From Gammaproteobacteria bacterium (lineage in GTDB: Bacteria; Pseudomonadota; Gammaproteobacteria; Burkholderiales; Burkholderiaceae_D): a stretch of 36,796 bases of DNA. The notes under the pieces are model-generated. The model did not search any database and was not told the DNA's origin. It worked only from the letters and a program-made list of their open reading frames with translations. The stretch lies in NCBI GenBank assembly GCA_903970185.1, contig CAJCIC010000088.1, forward strand, positions 1 to 36,796. The letters are read 5' to 3'. Below, one piece after another: positions 1 to 7,624 of the stretch. Position 1 is the stretch's first letter. Each line of letters opens with the position of its first letter. The position numbers and the translations under genes were made by a program.

Positions 1-333
1 TCGGACACCGCCAGAGCCACGCTGCTTTCAGTGCAGAGCAACTCGGTACGCACGCTTGACGATATCGACAAGCTCGCTATCGAAGGGCGCGGGCAGGTTG
101 CAACCAACGGTCGCGATCTGGACCAGCTCTTGCGAACGGCACAGGTAACGGCGGCACAAGCGGAGAAGCTTGTGGCTTCGCTCAATGACCTGACCGCCGA
201 GCAATCACCCTTGCGTGACGATCTGCAGGCCTCGGCGCGCGACCTCGCGGCCAGCGCGGCCTCGCTGCGCAGCTTCACGAGGGAACTGGAACGAGATCCC
301 ACCGGCACCCTCCTCAAGAAGGACTCGCGATGA
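1..333 (+). CDS. MCE-family (PqiB/MlaD-like) transport protein, C-terminal part
   Basis: The reading frame is open from the first base, so only about the last 110 residues are present and the start lies outside the window. The visible part is a helical, Ala/Leu/Asp-rich stretch with heptad character and no membrane segment, as found in the C-terminal coiled region of MCE proteins that build periplasmic lipid-transport tubes. The assignment rests mainly on the next gene: a PqiC-type lipoprotein starts at the stop codon with an ATGA overlap, and in the Pqi-type system the MCE gene directly precedes pqiC. I infer a role in lipid traffic between inner and outer membrane. The MCE domain itself is not visible, so the family call is contextual. 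Confidence 0.6.
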   Translation, partial: SDTARATLLSVQSNSVRTLDDIDKLAIEGRGQVATNGRDLDQLLRTAQVTAAQAEKLVASLNDLTAEQSPLRDDLQASARDLAASAASLRSFTRELERDPTGTLLKKDSR

Positions 334-944
334 AGGGGTACAAAGCTTCGTGCTTGCCCTTGCTTTTGATCGTGGCCGCGTGCACCAGCGGGCCGCCCTT
401 GCGCACATTCGTGTTGACGCCAGCGCTTGCGCCAGCGGAAATTGCGCCGCTGCCGGCATCGCCCACCGCGCGCATCTTCCTGCGCCGTGTGCGTGTCCCT
501 GATTATCTCGATACGACTGACATCGTGCTGCGCGAGGGAAGCAATGAAGTCAAGGTCAGCGACACGGGACACTGGGGCGAGCGGCTGTCGCAGGGCATGA
601 CGCACGCCGTGGCCGCAGATCTCGAGGTGCGCTTGCCCTCTGATGTGGTTGCTCTCGAAGCGTCCGGTGCGGCAGAACGTCAACTGCTGATCAGCGTCAA
701 TGCCCTCGATATCTGGCCAGACGGCCGCTGCACATTGACTGCAACCTGGACCATTGTCGATCATGACACCGGCCACGCCGCCGTTAGCCGTGGCGGCACG
801 TTCGGATCGGCACCCTCTGAATCGGTGGGTGCTGGCGATGCGCGCCTCGTCGACGCTTTATCTCGCACGGTCGCCAAGCTCGCCGACACGATCGCCAAGG
901 ATATCGGGCACATCAGCGCACCCTCAACGCCAAACACCGATTAA
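330..944 (+). CDS. pqiC: PqiC/YmbA-type ABC-transport auxiliary lipoprotein
   Basis: A 204-residue protein with a lipoprotein signal: a short hydrophobic stretch followed by a lipobox ending at Cys18 (IVAAC). The mature part matches the DUF330/PqiC pattern as I recognise it: a YVLTP-like start, an 'RVRVPDYLDTTDIVLR' segment, then a 'WGERLSQGM' segment. PqiC is an outer-membrane lipoprotein that works with the MCE protein PqiB and the membrane protein PqiA in envelope lipid transport. Its ATG overlaps the stop of the upstream MCE gene (ATGA), so the two are translationally coupled. The following 100 bases are the convergent end of the phosphonate cluster, with no clear terminator seen. Confidence 0.82.
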   Translation: MKGYKASCLPLLLIVAACTSGPPLRTFVLTPALAPAEIAPLPASPTARIFLRRVRVPDYLDTTDIVLREGSNEVKVSDTGHWGERLSQGMTHAVAADLEVRLPSDVVALEASGAAERQLLISVNALDIWPDGRCTLTATWTIVDHDTGHAAVSRGGTFGSAPSESVGAGDARLVDALSRTVAKLADTIAKDIGHISAPSTPNTD

Positions 945-1047
945 GACTCGCGTCGCGGACATCGCCGTCTGCGCAGATGAAAGACGTCGGTGTGACGGGC
1001 AACGCCGGTCCTGTGCGCGGGCCATCGCTCGCGCACCTGAAGCGAGA

Positions 1048-1800
1048 CTAGAGGGGTTCAAGCTGGGTCAAGATATGTGTTTGTGCTCGGATCACATCGC
1101 CTGGAAAGTCAATTTCGATCCACGGCACGCCGGTCACATCGCAGATGTCGAAGTGCTGCTCTCCTGCCAGCAACAAATCCCGCAGCGCCTCTTCATGCGG
1201 CAAGTTTCCTTGGTCGTCATCGACATAGTTGCGCACGATCTCTGCGAGCTTGCGCGCCGCTGACTCGGTCAACCGGAAAAATCCGACAGATTCTCCAATC
1301 AGATCAAATTCCAGGTCAGGCGGTATGCGCTTGCGAAATTCAACGGGGACACCGCCACGAAGGCAAACCTTCACCGGTTCGTCTCCCCCCTCGAAATCGC
1401 GGTCAATCAATAGTCGATTCATGTTCAGCCCTCCCTTCAACAGGGCGCGGGGCATGCGAGCGTCATAAAGTACGTCGCCGTCCATCAGGAGCACTTCCCC
1501 ACCACGCGTCATGTGCTCGGAGGCAATAGCAACGGTAAGCAGGCTTCCTTCGGTAAATCGGGGATTGACAATGACATCCGCACGGGGCAGCCAGCCCAGG
1601 CGATCCAGCTCTTCTTCGACCAGCCGGTGGCGAAATCCAAGCGCCAGGACAATCTCGTCCACCCCACACGCCTTGAGCAGCAGCAAGTGACGCTCGAGCA
1701 ATGTCTTTCCACCGAATTTCAGCAGCACTTTCGGCACATGGTCAGCTTCAGCCTGCTGAAGTCGTAGACCTCGGCCTGCCGCGAGAATGATGGCCCGCAT
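1048..1800 (-). CDS. LicC/MobA-like nucleotidyltransferase, candidate CMP-AEP synthase
   Basis: A 250-residue stand-alone NTP-transferase domain. The N-terminal signature reads 'AIILAAGRGLRL' and then 'PKVLLKFGGKTLLER'. A metal-binding acidic segment 'LLMDGDVLYD' lies near residue 105, and the C-terminal 'PWIEIDFPGDV' motif is typical of LicC-type phosphocholine/phosphonate cytidylyltransferases. The family joins a CMP or TMP moiety to a phosphorylated or phosphonylated small molecule. It is last in the phosphonate cluster, so I infer that it activates 2-aminoethylphosphonate (or its hydroxylated form) with CTP, as PntC does in Treponema denticola. Its ATG shares one base with the stop of a small upstream ORF (TGATG), and GGGA lies about 8 bases upstream. 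The PEP mutase of this cluster carries a second NTP-transferase domain, so which one makes the CMP ester is open. Confidence 0.8.
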   Translation of the reverse strand: MRAIILAAGRGLRLQQAEADHVPKVLLKFGGKTLLERHLLLLKACGVDEIVLALGFRHRLVEEELDRLGWLPRADVIVNPRFTEGSLLTVAIASEHMTRGGEVLLMDGDVLYDARMPRALLKGGLNMNRLLIDRDFEGGDEPVKVCLRGGVPVEFRKRIPPDLEFDLIGESVGFFRLTESAARKLAEIVRNYVDDDQGNLPHEEALRDLLLAGEQHFDICDVTGVPWIEIDFPGDVIRAQTHILTQLEPL

Positions 1801-1889
1801 CAGTTGGTTCCCGAGATTTCAGCGGCTAAATAAAGAGCGCGAATTGCGCTATCGAATCGTGTATGGGCATGTTCGTCCACCAGCATCAT
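1800..1889 (-). CDS. Candidate 29-residue coupled small protein
   Basis: Between the aminotransferase and the nucleotidyltransferase genes lies an ORF of 30 codons starting with two ATGs. Its first ATG overlaps the TGA of the aminotransferase (ATGA) and its own TGA overlaps the ATG of the nucleotidyltransferase (TGATG), so three reading frames are chained without a gap. The peptide begins MMLVDEHAHTRFDSAIR and ends in an Ala/Leu-rich stretch that could form one amphipathic helix. I recognise no family. It may be a real small protein, or only a ribosome relay that keeps translation coupled across the 85-base gap. A chance ORF of this length is possible, but exact overlaps at both ends make it worth listing. 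Confidence 0.4.
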   Translation of the reverse strand: MMLVDEHAHTRFDSAIRALYLAAEISGTN

Positions 1890-2983
1890 CCGAACATCGT
1901 GTTTCCGCTTCTAGCCAAAGATGCGAAACAATCGATCAATCGCTTGATATCAGCTGATGTGATCTCGCCCATGGTCGATATCCGGAACATGGTCTTCGAA
2001 AGCTCACCTTGGCCTGCATAGATCACGAAGCCGTGCGACTTGGCGGCATCATGCACCGTCGCGTAATCGAGTCCTGCGGGAAGGTGGTAGGACCGCAGCA
2101 CGACCGAACTCTCTTGCAGCGAAAGGACTGCATAAATCCCGAGCGCTTGAAATGCACTTCTGACCTGCTCGGCAAGGGCCGCGTATCTCGCGTAGCGGGC
2201 GGCACGGCCACCCTGCTCCTCGTGTTCGCGCAAAGCTTCGACCAGGGCGTAGTACGCGTGTACTGCGGGTGTGAATGGCGTGTTGCGTTGATCCTGTAAC
2301 TTGGCGAGCCTGTCGAGATCGAGGTAGTAGGTCCGGCTCACGGCTGACTTCAGCGCCGCGCGACGGGTAATGACGAATGCCGCTCCGGGTGCCCCGTGCA
2401 GGCATTTGTTTGCGGTAGCCGCAACCGCCAAGAGCGCAGGATCCCGGAAATCAATCGGTTCTGCACCAAAACTGCTGACCGCGTCCACCAGCAACTGCAC
2501 GCCTCGTGCGCGACAGATTGCGCTGACCGCCTTGAGGTCATTGAGCCGGCCGGTGGTGGTCTCGTGGTGGACGATTGCAAGGTGGCTAAAGCCGCCGCCC
2601 GGCCCCGGTGTATCCAGACGCGCTTCGATCTCGACCATGTCCAGGGGTTGCCACCAGGACATCAGCACGCGCTCATACCTGATACGATATCTCTCGCAGA
2701 TCTGCCCGATGCGTTCTCCGTAGACACCGTTCTCGACCACGAGCAGCCGGCCCCATTCGGGGACCAGACCAGCGACCATGCTCTCGACAGCTGCGGTACC
2801 CGAAGCAGTCATCAATATCGCAATCCATTCGCCAGGGTCCAAAGCGTAGGTCGCCAAGAGCCGGGCCCGTGCCTCGTCCTGGAGATCGAAGAACTCGCTC
2901 TCGCGGTGGCACAAGTCCGGCTGCAGCATGCTCCGACGAACACGCTCGGTAAGCGTCACCGGACCTGGATTCAACAGAAGCAT
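1886..2983 (-). CDS. phnW: 2-aminoethylphosphonate aminotransferase (PhnW type, likely biosynthetic)
   Basis: A 365-residue class-V PLP-dependent aminotransferase. It opens with the PhnW-like 'LLLNPGPVTLTERVRRSML', has 'VDAVSSFG' with the PLP-ring Asp167, and has the Schiff-base Lys193 in 'ATANKCLHGAPG'. The ATG at 2983 is chosen over a longer frame because GGGGAG lies just upstream, the protein then begins at the family's usual point, and the codon overlaps the stop of the decarboxylase (ATGA). PhnW interconverts AEP plus pyruvate with phosphonoacetaldehyde plus alanine and is best known in catabolism. Here PEP mutase and phosphonopyruvate decarboxylase are next to it and no phosphonatase (phnX) is seen, so I infer the amination direction that makes AEP. 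Confidence 0.9.
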   Translation of the reverse strand: MLLLNPGPVTLTERVRRSMLQPDLCHRESEFFDLQDEARARLLATYALDPGEWIAILMTASGTAAVESMVAGLVPEWGRLLVVENGVYGERIGQICERYRIRYERVLMSWWQPLDMVEIEARLDTPGPGGGFSHLAIVHHETTTGRLNDLKAVSAICRARGVQLLVDAVSSFGAEPIDFRDPALLAVAATANKCLHGAPGAAFVITRRAALKSAVSRTYYLDLDRLAKLQDQRNTPFTPAVHAYYALVEALREHEEQGGRAARYARYAALAEQVRSAFQALGIYAVLSLQESSVVLRSYHLPAGLDYATVHDAAKSHGFVIYAGQGELSKTMFRISTMGEITSADIKRLIDCFASLARSGNTMFG

Positions 2984-4164
2984 CAGTCGGCTCCCCTGGC
3001 CGAGTGAAGGTGGTGCATCAACCTCGTCTTGACATCGACCGGGGTAGCAGCGGGTCGGGGAAGGTCGCTTGCGGTGCCCGGGCGGATCAGCGCGCGGGCA
3101 AAACGGGGCCCTGACAGCGGCGCAGACTGAAGCCACTGGGTGATTGTCGTCAGATCATCGGTTTCGAGCGCAGACGCATAACCACAAGCCATCGCGATTT
3201 GTGCGAAGTCGATCTGCGCGGACACGGTGGCCTGGCCGCCGGTGGACTCGTGAACGCCGTTGTCAAGCAACAGATGGCGCAGATTCGGTGGCCCGTAAGC
3301 GCCCATGGTTGCCATTGACCCAAGCCGCATCAGCACGGCGCCATCACCATCGAGCGCGATCACCTGCAGTTGCGGGTGAGCCAAGGCAAAGCCCATCGCG
3401 AATGAACCGACGCAGCCCATCGAGCCAACCATATACAGATGGTTGGGGCGGTCCTCGATCGCATACAACTCACGTCCGCAATAGCCGGTCGAAGCAAACA
3501 GGACTGTGTCGGCGACGGGCGAATTCGCGATCACTGCGGCAAGTACCTCCTTTCGCGAGGGTCGCGCCAAGCCGCCAAGTCGGGATTGCACGCCCTGCGC
3601 TGGCGCGGAAGGCCCGCGGCTCGTCGCCACTCCAGGCTTTAGCGGAAAGGGTGCAACGCTCTGCCTGCCCATCAGGAAAGCAAACGATCGCCCTGTCTTG
3701 TCCATGTGCTCGAGAGCCCGGCCAAGCGCGGGCCCGACGTCGCCCGAGATCGCGGGAAACGGCTCCCAGGCGATTGCCATGGCGTCGAGTAGTTCCGGAG
3801 TGACCCGGCCCATCAGCTCATGCTGCGGCTCGTCAGGCACGCCCGGCTGGCCACGCCATGTGACGATCAGGAGCTGTGGCAGCCGGAATGTCCATGTCAG
3901 CGATGTGAGCGGGCTCACGGCATTGCCAAGTCCCGAGTTCTGCATCATTGCAACGCCACGATGGGGCCGGGACTTCCGGCTGTTAAGGCTTATTCCTGCA
4001 ATCGCCGCAACGGCGTCGCCTTCATTGGTCATCGACAGGTATCTGAGTGATGAATCCTGGAGCACGTAGTTAATGAAGGGGGTCAGATATGAGCACGGCA
4101 CCCCGGCATACCAGGTGAAACCGCGCGCCAGCGCCGGTTCAAGAAATTCGCGCGCTTCAATCAC
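2983..4164 (-). CDS. aepY: Phosphonopyruvate decarboxylase
   Basis: A 393-residue thiamine-diphosphate enzyme. The N-terminal half has the pyrimidine-binding domain with '[11 protein letters not shown]' (Glu48 the expected cofactor-activating residue). The C-terminal half has the diphosphate/Mg site starting at '[12 protein letters not shown]' (residue 273) and ending at '[11 protein letters not shown]' (301-311), the hallmark of phosphonopyruvate and sulfopyruvate decarboxylases. It converts phosphonopyruvate to phosphonoacetaldehyde and CO2, the irreversible step that drives the unfavourable PEP mutase reaction. The start is GTG at 4164, which overlaps the 3' end of the PEP mutase gene by 8 bases; its own stop overlaps the aminotransferase start. 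With PEP mutase upstream, sulfopyruvate is an unlikely substrate. Confidence 0.93.
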   Translation of the reverse strand: MIEAREFLEPALARGFTWYAGVPCSYLTPFINYVLQDSSLRYLSMTNEGDAVAAIAGISLNSRKSRPHRGVAMMQNSGLGNAVSPLTSLTWTFRLPQLLIVTWRGQPGVPDEPQHELMGRVTPELLDAMAIAWEPFPAISGDVGPALGRALEHMDKTGRSFAFLMGRQSVAPFPLKPGVATSRGPSAPAQGVQSRLGGLARPSRKEVLAAVIANSPVADTVLFASTGYCGRELYAIEDRPNHLYMVGSMGCVGSFAMGFALAHPQLQVIALDGDGAVLMRLGSMATMGAYGPPNLRHLLLDNGVHESTGGQATVSAQIDFAQIAMACGYASALETDDLTTITQWLQSAPLSGPRFARALIRPGTASDLPRPAATPVDVKTRLMHHLHSARGAD

Positions 4165-5923
4165 GACGCCTCAGAACCGGATCGAGCACAGCGGGATTTC
4201 GGTCAGGAGACTGAATCTGGGCATGGGCGAAGTCGACCGCGCGACACAGATCCTCGAGATCGTTTACCCCACGCCAGTGGCCGTGCACATACGCCACCTC
4301 AATGACCTGATGACGGCGGACCAAGGCATTGAGCAGATCCGGAAGATCGAGCGCATCAAAATCAGGACCGGCTTTGAGCTCGCTTAGCACCGACTTGAGC
4401 TGCGGCAGCCCACGCTGGCTGACCTTTAGCATGCCGATCCATCGTCCATCAGGTTGCGCCAAGGGCTCGGTCGATTGGAAAGATGCCGCAGCGGAGTGCG
4501 CGGAGTCAACGTGTCTTAATGTCACCGGCCTGCCAAAAAGATCACGGTCGTCGCTCCGTGAACAATAGGCAAAGTCGCGCACCGTCTGGCTGTGCGCACC
4601 GGGCGGCGATGAATCCACCACGACAGCGAAATCAGCGTTGATCTCGAGTAGATCGCGCAACACGTAACTGCGAAACAATAGGTCGCCGTAGGAGATCACG
4701 GCGTCCGCTTCCAGGTCGTCGACCGCACACTCCAGCGACGCCAATTCGCCAGTCTCCATGTAGCGCTGATTGATGACCAAGTTGATGCCGGCCTGATCAA
4801 TGGCTTCTGCCCGATAGCCGCCAACCACCGTAACCTGGTTGATACGCTCTCTCTTGAAGCTGTCGATCAGCCACCGTAACAGCGGCTTGCCGGCGATCGG
4901 TAACATCACCTTGGGCTGGTCGACCGTCAGGGTTTCAAGCCCGCGACCGCGGCTTGCCGCAAGCACAACGGCAACGCGCATCGTGTTCGTCGCACCCAGA
5001 TAGATGCGCTCGGCAGCCGAATATTCATCCGCATTCTGCAAACGAAAGATCTCCTCGACCGGCGCGATCCGGTCTTCGACATTGACCAGCGTCTCACTTT
5101 CGAATATCTCCTTGGCAATGACCTGCATGGCGCTGGCTGCGGACCTGACCAGATGATTGGCCCAGATCACCGTGCTGATGCCGGCGCTTCGAAACACCTC
5201 GGTGGGCGTGCTGTAGTAGCGCGTCGGAACAATCACCAGCGGTGAACGCCGAGCCCACTCCTTGGCGAACGTCAGAATTTCATCGGGCCTGGAGAGCTTG
5301 CTGTGGATCAGAATCGCATCCGCGCCGGCCAGGCGGTACGCCTCGGCACGGCGCAGGGCTTCGTCCATGCCCCAACCGGCAATCAGCGCCTCGACCCGTG
5401 CGACGATCGAAAACGACGGATCCGTCTGGGTGTCTTTTCCGGCGGCAATTTTTCCGACGAACTCGTTGATCTCGGCGAGAGGCTGCCTCTCGCCATTCAA
5501 GAAACTATTGGTCTTCGGAAATTGCTTGTCCTCAATGCAGACTCCGGCGACGCCGCGCTGCTCAAGCTTGCGCACCAGCCGGCGCATGTTGTTGAAATTG
5601 CCATAGCCGGTGTCGCCATCCAGAAGGATCGGCAGGTCGCTTGCGTCGACCATGAACTCAAGTACGTCGACAATCTGGGTCCAACTCGCCTCGTTATTGT
5701 CACGCACGCCAAGCTGTGCCGAAATCGACAGGCCGGATGCCCATATCCCCTTGAATTCCGCTTCCTTGACGATGCGAGCCGAAAGGCCGCTGTGCGCTTC
5801 CATCAGAAATTCAAGATCGGCGCTATCCAGCATCCGTCGCAGCTTCATGCTGTTGCTCAATGCGGCAGGCGCCGTGATCGTCTGATGCCGGTTTGCCAGG
5901 GGCAATTCGCTAATGGTGTTCAT
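4157..5923 (-). CDS. aepX: PEP phosphomutase fused to a C-terminal nucleotidyltransferase
   Basis: 588 residues in two parts. Residues about 25-300 form an isocitrate-lyase-like barrel with the PEP mutase signature '[10 protein letters not shown]' (131-140) and the metal site '[10 protein letters not shown]' (101-109). The EDKxxxKxNS motif separates true PEP mutases from other superfamily members. Residues about 315-588 are an NTP-transferase domain with '[10 protein letters not shown]', '[15 protein letters not shown]' and '[10 protein letters not shown]'. The mutase forms the C-P bond (PEP to phosphonopyruvate). The fused domain is likely a cytidylyltransferase acting on the final phosphonate. 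ATG at 5923 has AAGGAG 8 bases upstream and is preferred to an in-frame GTG at 5932. This double-domain form marks a pathway that attaches the phosphonate to a macromolecule or lipid rather than secreting it. Confidence 0.95.
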   Translation of the reverse strand: MNTISELPLANRHQTITAPAALSNSMKLRRMLDSADLEFLMEAHSGLSARIVKEAEFKGIWASGLSISAQLGVRDNNEASWTQIVDVLEFMVDASDLPILLDGDTGYGNFNNMRRLVRKLEQRGVAGVCIEDKQFPKTNSFLNGERQPLAEINEFVGKIAAGKDTQTDPSFSIVARVEALIAGWGMDEALRRAEAYRLAGADAILIHSKLSRPDEILTFAKEWARRSPLVIVPTRYYSTPTEVFRSAGISTVIWANHLVRSAASAMQVIAKEIFESETLVNVEDRIAPVEEIFRLQNADEYSAAERIYLGATNTMRVAVVLAASRGRGLETLTVDQPKVMLPIAGKPLLRWLIDSFKRERINQVTVVGGYRAEAIDQAGINLVINQRYMETGELASLECAVDDLEADAVISYGDLLFRSYVLRDLLEINADFAVVVDSSPPGAHSQTVRDFAYCSRSDDRDLFGRPVTLRHVDSAHSAAASFQSTEPLAQPDGRWIGMLKVSQRGLPQLKSVLSELKAGPDFDALDLPDLLNALVRRHQVIEVAYVHGHWRGVNDLEDLCRAVDFAHAQIQSPDRNPAVLDPVLRRRD

Positions 5924-5969
5924 CGCTCCCACTCCTTGGCCAAGAACATTTCGCTTCAGTCGGTGCGAG

Positions 5970-6581
5970 TCACGCGGCTACGGAAGCGCCTTGACGCAGG
6001 CGCAGAAGGCGAATTCCGGTAATGATCATCATCAGCGGTGCGCCAATCGTTGCACCGACCAGTACTGCACTTAGCCATCCCAGCCACGCCAGGGGCGCCA
6101 TCAAGTAAAGGGCGTCGTCCGGATCGAAACCCCACCGACCTGAATATGCACGTGTCCCCGGCGGGCTTCTGAGTTCGAGCCATTCGGCGAACAGGCTGCA
6201 CAGGAAGATTGACAAGCCGGCGATGAGTCCGAGCGCGATCGACCAGTCGCCAAGCCAGGAATGGCGTAGACCCAATCCGATGGCGATGAAAAACGCAGCG
6301 TTGATCGCGGTGTCCGCATAGTAGTCGTACATGTGGCCACCGCGGCTCGTCATGTTGCCGATGCGGGCGAGTTCGCCGTCAGCGCGATCGAGAAAGGCCG
6401 ACGCCAGCCAGGTGACTCCGCCCCACCCGACGGCAACGGGCGAGCCCTGTGCAAAGAGCAGGCACGAAGCTGCTCCCGTCACGAGGCGCAGGGTGGTCAG
6501 GTGATTCGGCCGCACCCATGTCCCCAACAAAGGCCGCACCAGAATCCTTGCCAGTCGATGCGTCCAAGAAGTGCCGATCAT
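5970..6581 (-). CDS. CDP-alcohol phosphatidyltransferase, candidate AEP-lipid synthase
   Basis: A 203-residue membrane protein of the CDP-alcohol phosphatidyltransferase family. The full catalytic signature D-x2-D-G-x2-A-R-x8-G-x3-D-x3-D is present, beginning '[10 protein letters not shown]' and ending with 'DYYAD' near residue 90. Several hydrophobic spans follow. Family members join a CMP-activated alcohol or head group to a second substrate in the inner membrane, usually a lipid. In this cluster the natural CMP donor is CMP-AEP, so I infer transfer of aminoethylphosphonate to diacylglycerol or a similar lipid, by analogy with the ethanolamine/choline phosphotransferases of eukaryotes. It is coupled to the upstream HpnL-like gene by an ATGA overlap. 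The lipid acceptor cannot be told from sequence. Confidence 0.88.
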   Translation of the reverse strand: MIGTSWTHRLARILVRPLLGTWVRPNHLTTLRLVTGAASCLLFAQGSPVAVGWGGVTWLASAFLDRADGELARIGNMTSRGGHMYDYYADTAINAAFFIAIGLGLRHSWLGDWSIALGLIAGLSIFLCSLFAEWLELRSPPGTRAYSGRWGFDPDDALYLMAPLAWLGWLSAVLVGATIGAPLMMIITGIRLLRLRQGASVAA

Positions 6582-7606
6582 GGGACAGTCTCCGTGACAA
6601 GTAGGCGAGGCGATGCGCGAAGCCTGGCTTCCCAGTGCTGCCAGACGAAGAGCGCGGGTATGCCCAAAATCGCCTCGCGCAGGCGCTTGATCAGCGACAG
6701 CGCAATGGCAACGTCGGGCGCTAGCCCGAAAACAGCGCAGACGGCGACATAGCCGCCCTCTTGAATGCCAAGCGAGCCCGGAACGGCGAATCCGAGCGCC
6801 TTGGCGGCCTGACCAAGACTTTCGATCACGAGACCGGCCTTGGCGTCGACGTCATGTCCGAGGAAATGCAGCACAAGGCACACTTCGACAGCGCCTGAGA
6901 GCCATGACAGCATGTGCCACAAGCCCGAACGAGCGACGCGAGACGGCTCTCGATAACAGGCGCTCAATGCCTCGCTTAACCCTTGCACATGCGCCGCACC
7001 GCGCCAGCGCAAGAGTTGGCCAAGTCGCACAAGACCGTCTTCCAGCAGCTGGCCGAAGCCGGAACGCAAGGCCGCAAATAGGCCGGTCATCAATAGCATT
7101 GCGACCAGAACTCCCGCGATCACAGGACGAACCACGCCGCTTGCGTAACCGGTGAGTAGGAGCAGCGCTACCCCGGTGAGCGTAAAAATGATCTGGGTCA
7201 CCATCTCGATCGTGAGATCGGCAAGCGTGCCAGCGATCGCGATCGGCAGCTTGGTACCGCTTCGGCCAAGAAGGCGCGATGCCACGACCTCGCCACCGAC
7301 TTGTGCCAGGGGAAGCAGGTTGTTGACTGCTTCGCGGATCCAGCGCAAGACGAAGTACTCGCGCACTGAGCCGCAGGGTGGGACAGGCTTTGCGATCACG
7401 CGCCACGCGAATGCAGAGAAAAACATCTGAATGCCGTGAAACGCCACAACGCATGCGATGCCAACCCATCCGGCATCGCTGACCAGTTCAAGGATGCGGC
7501 GCACACCATAGCTTCTTAGCAGCCAGATCGATAAGCCTATGCCGACGAGGCCACCAAGAAGCGGCCCCCATCGCGCCGCCCCGAAAGGAATGCGACCGGC
7601 GCTCAC
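6578..7606 (-). CDS. HpnL/UPF0104-type multispanning membrane protein (flippase-like)
   Basis: A 342-residue integral membrane protein with about eight hydrophobic spans. Two conserved stretches identify the lysylphosphatidylglycerol-synthase-transmembrane/UPF0104 superfamily, closest by eye to the hopanoid-locus protein HpnL: 'RWIREAVNNLLPLAQVGGE' in the first third and 'FAVPGSLGIQEGGYVAVCA' in the last third. It lacks the soluble aminoacyl-transferase domain of MprF, so it is not a lysyl-lipid synthase. The MprF membrane part flips lipids, so a role in moving the phosphonolipid across the inner membrane is a reasonable inference but unproven. The start is GTG at 7606, 18 bases after the dioxygenase stop, with a weak ribosome site; its stop overlaps the start of the CDP-alcohol transferase. 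Confidence 0.8.
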   Translation of the reverse strand: MSAGRIPFGAARWGPLLGGLVGIGLSIWLLRSYGVRRILELVSDAGWVGIACVVAFHGIQMFFSAFAWRVIAKPVPPCGSVREYFVLRWIREAVNNLLPLAQVGGEVVASRLLGRSGTKLPIAIAGTLADLTIEMVTQIIFTLTGVALLLLTGYASGVVRPVIAGVLVAMLLMTGLFAALRSGFGQLLEDGLVRLGQLLRWRGAAHVQGLSEALSACYREPSRVARSGLWHMLSWLSGAVEVCLVLHFLGHDVDAKAGLVIESLGQAAKALGFAVPGSLGIQEGGYVAVCAVFGLAPDVAIALSLIKRLREAILGIPALFVWQHWEARLRASPRLLVTETVP

Positions 7607-7624
7607 GGATAAGTGCCCATGGCG

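Noticed and set aside
2984..3136. N-terminal extension of the aminotransferase frame
   Set aside because: It lies inside the decarboxylase gene, has no family character, and ATG 2983 has a good ribosome site and an ATGA overlap.
7604..7620. Five-codon minicistron before the HpnL-like gene (ATG to TGA overlapping the GTG start)
   Set aside because: Too short to support as a gene; overlaps of this size are common by chance.
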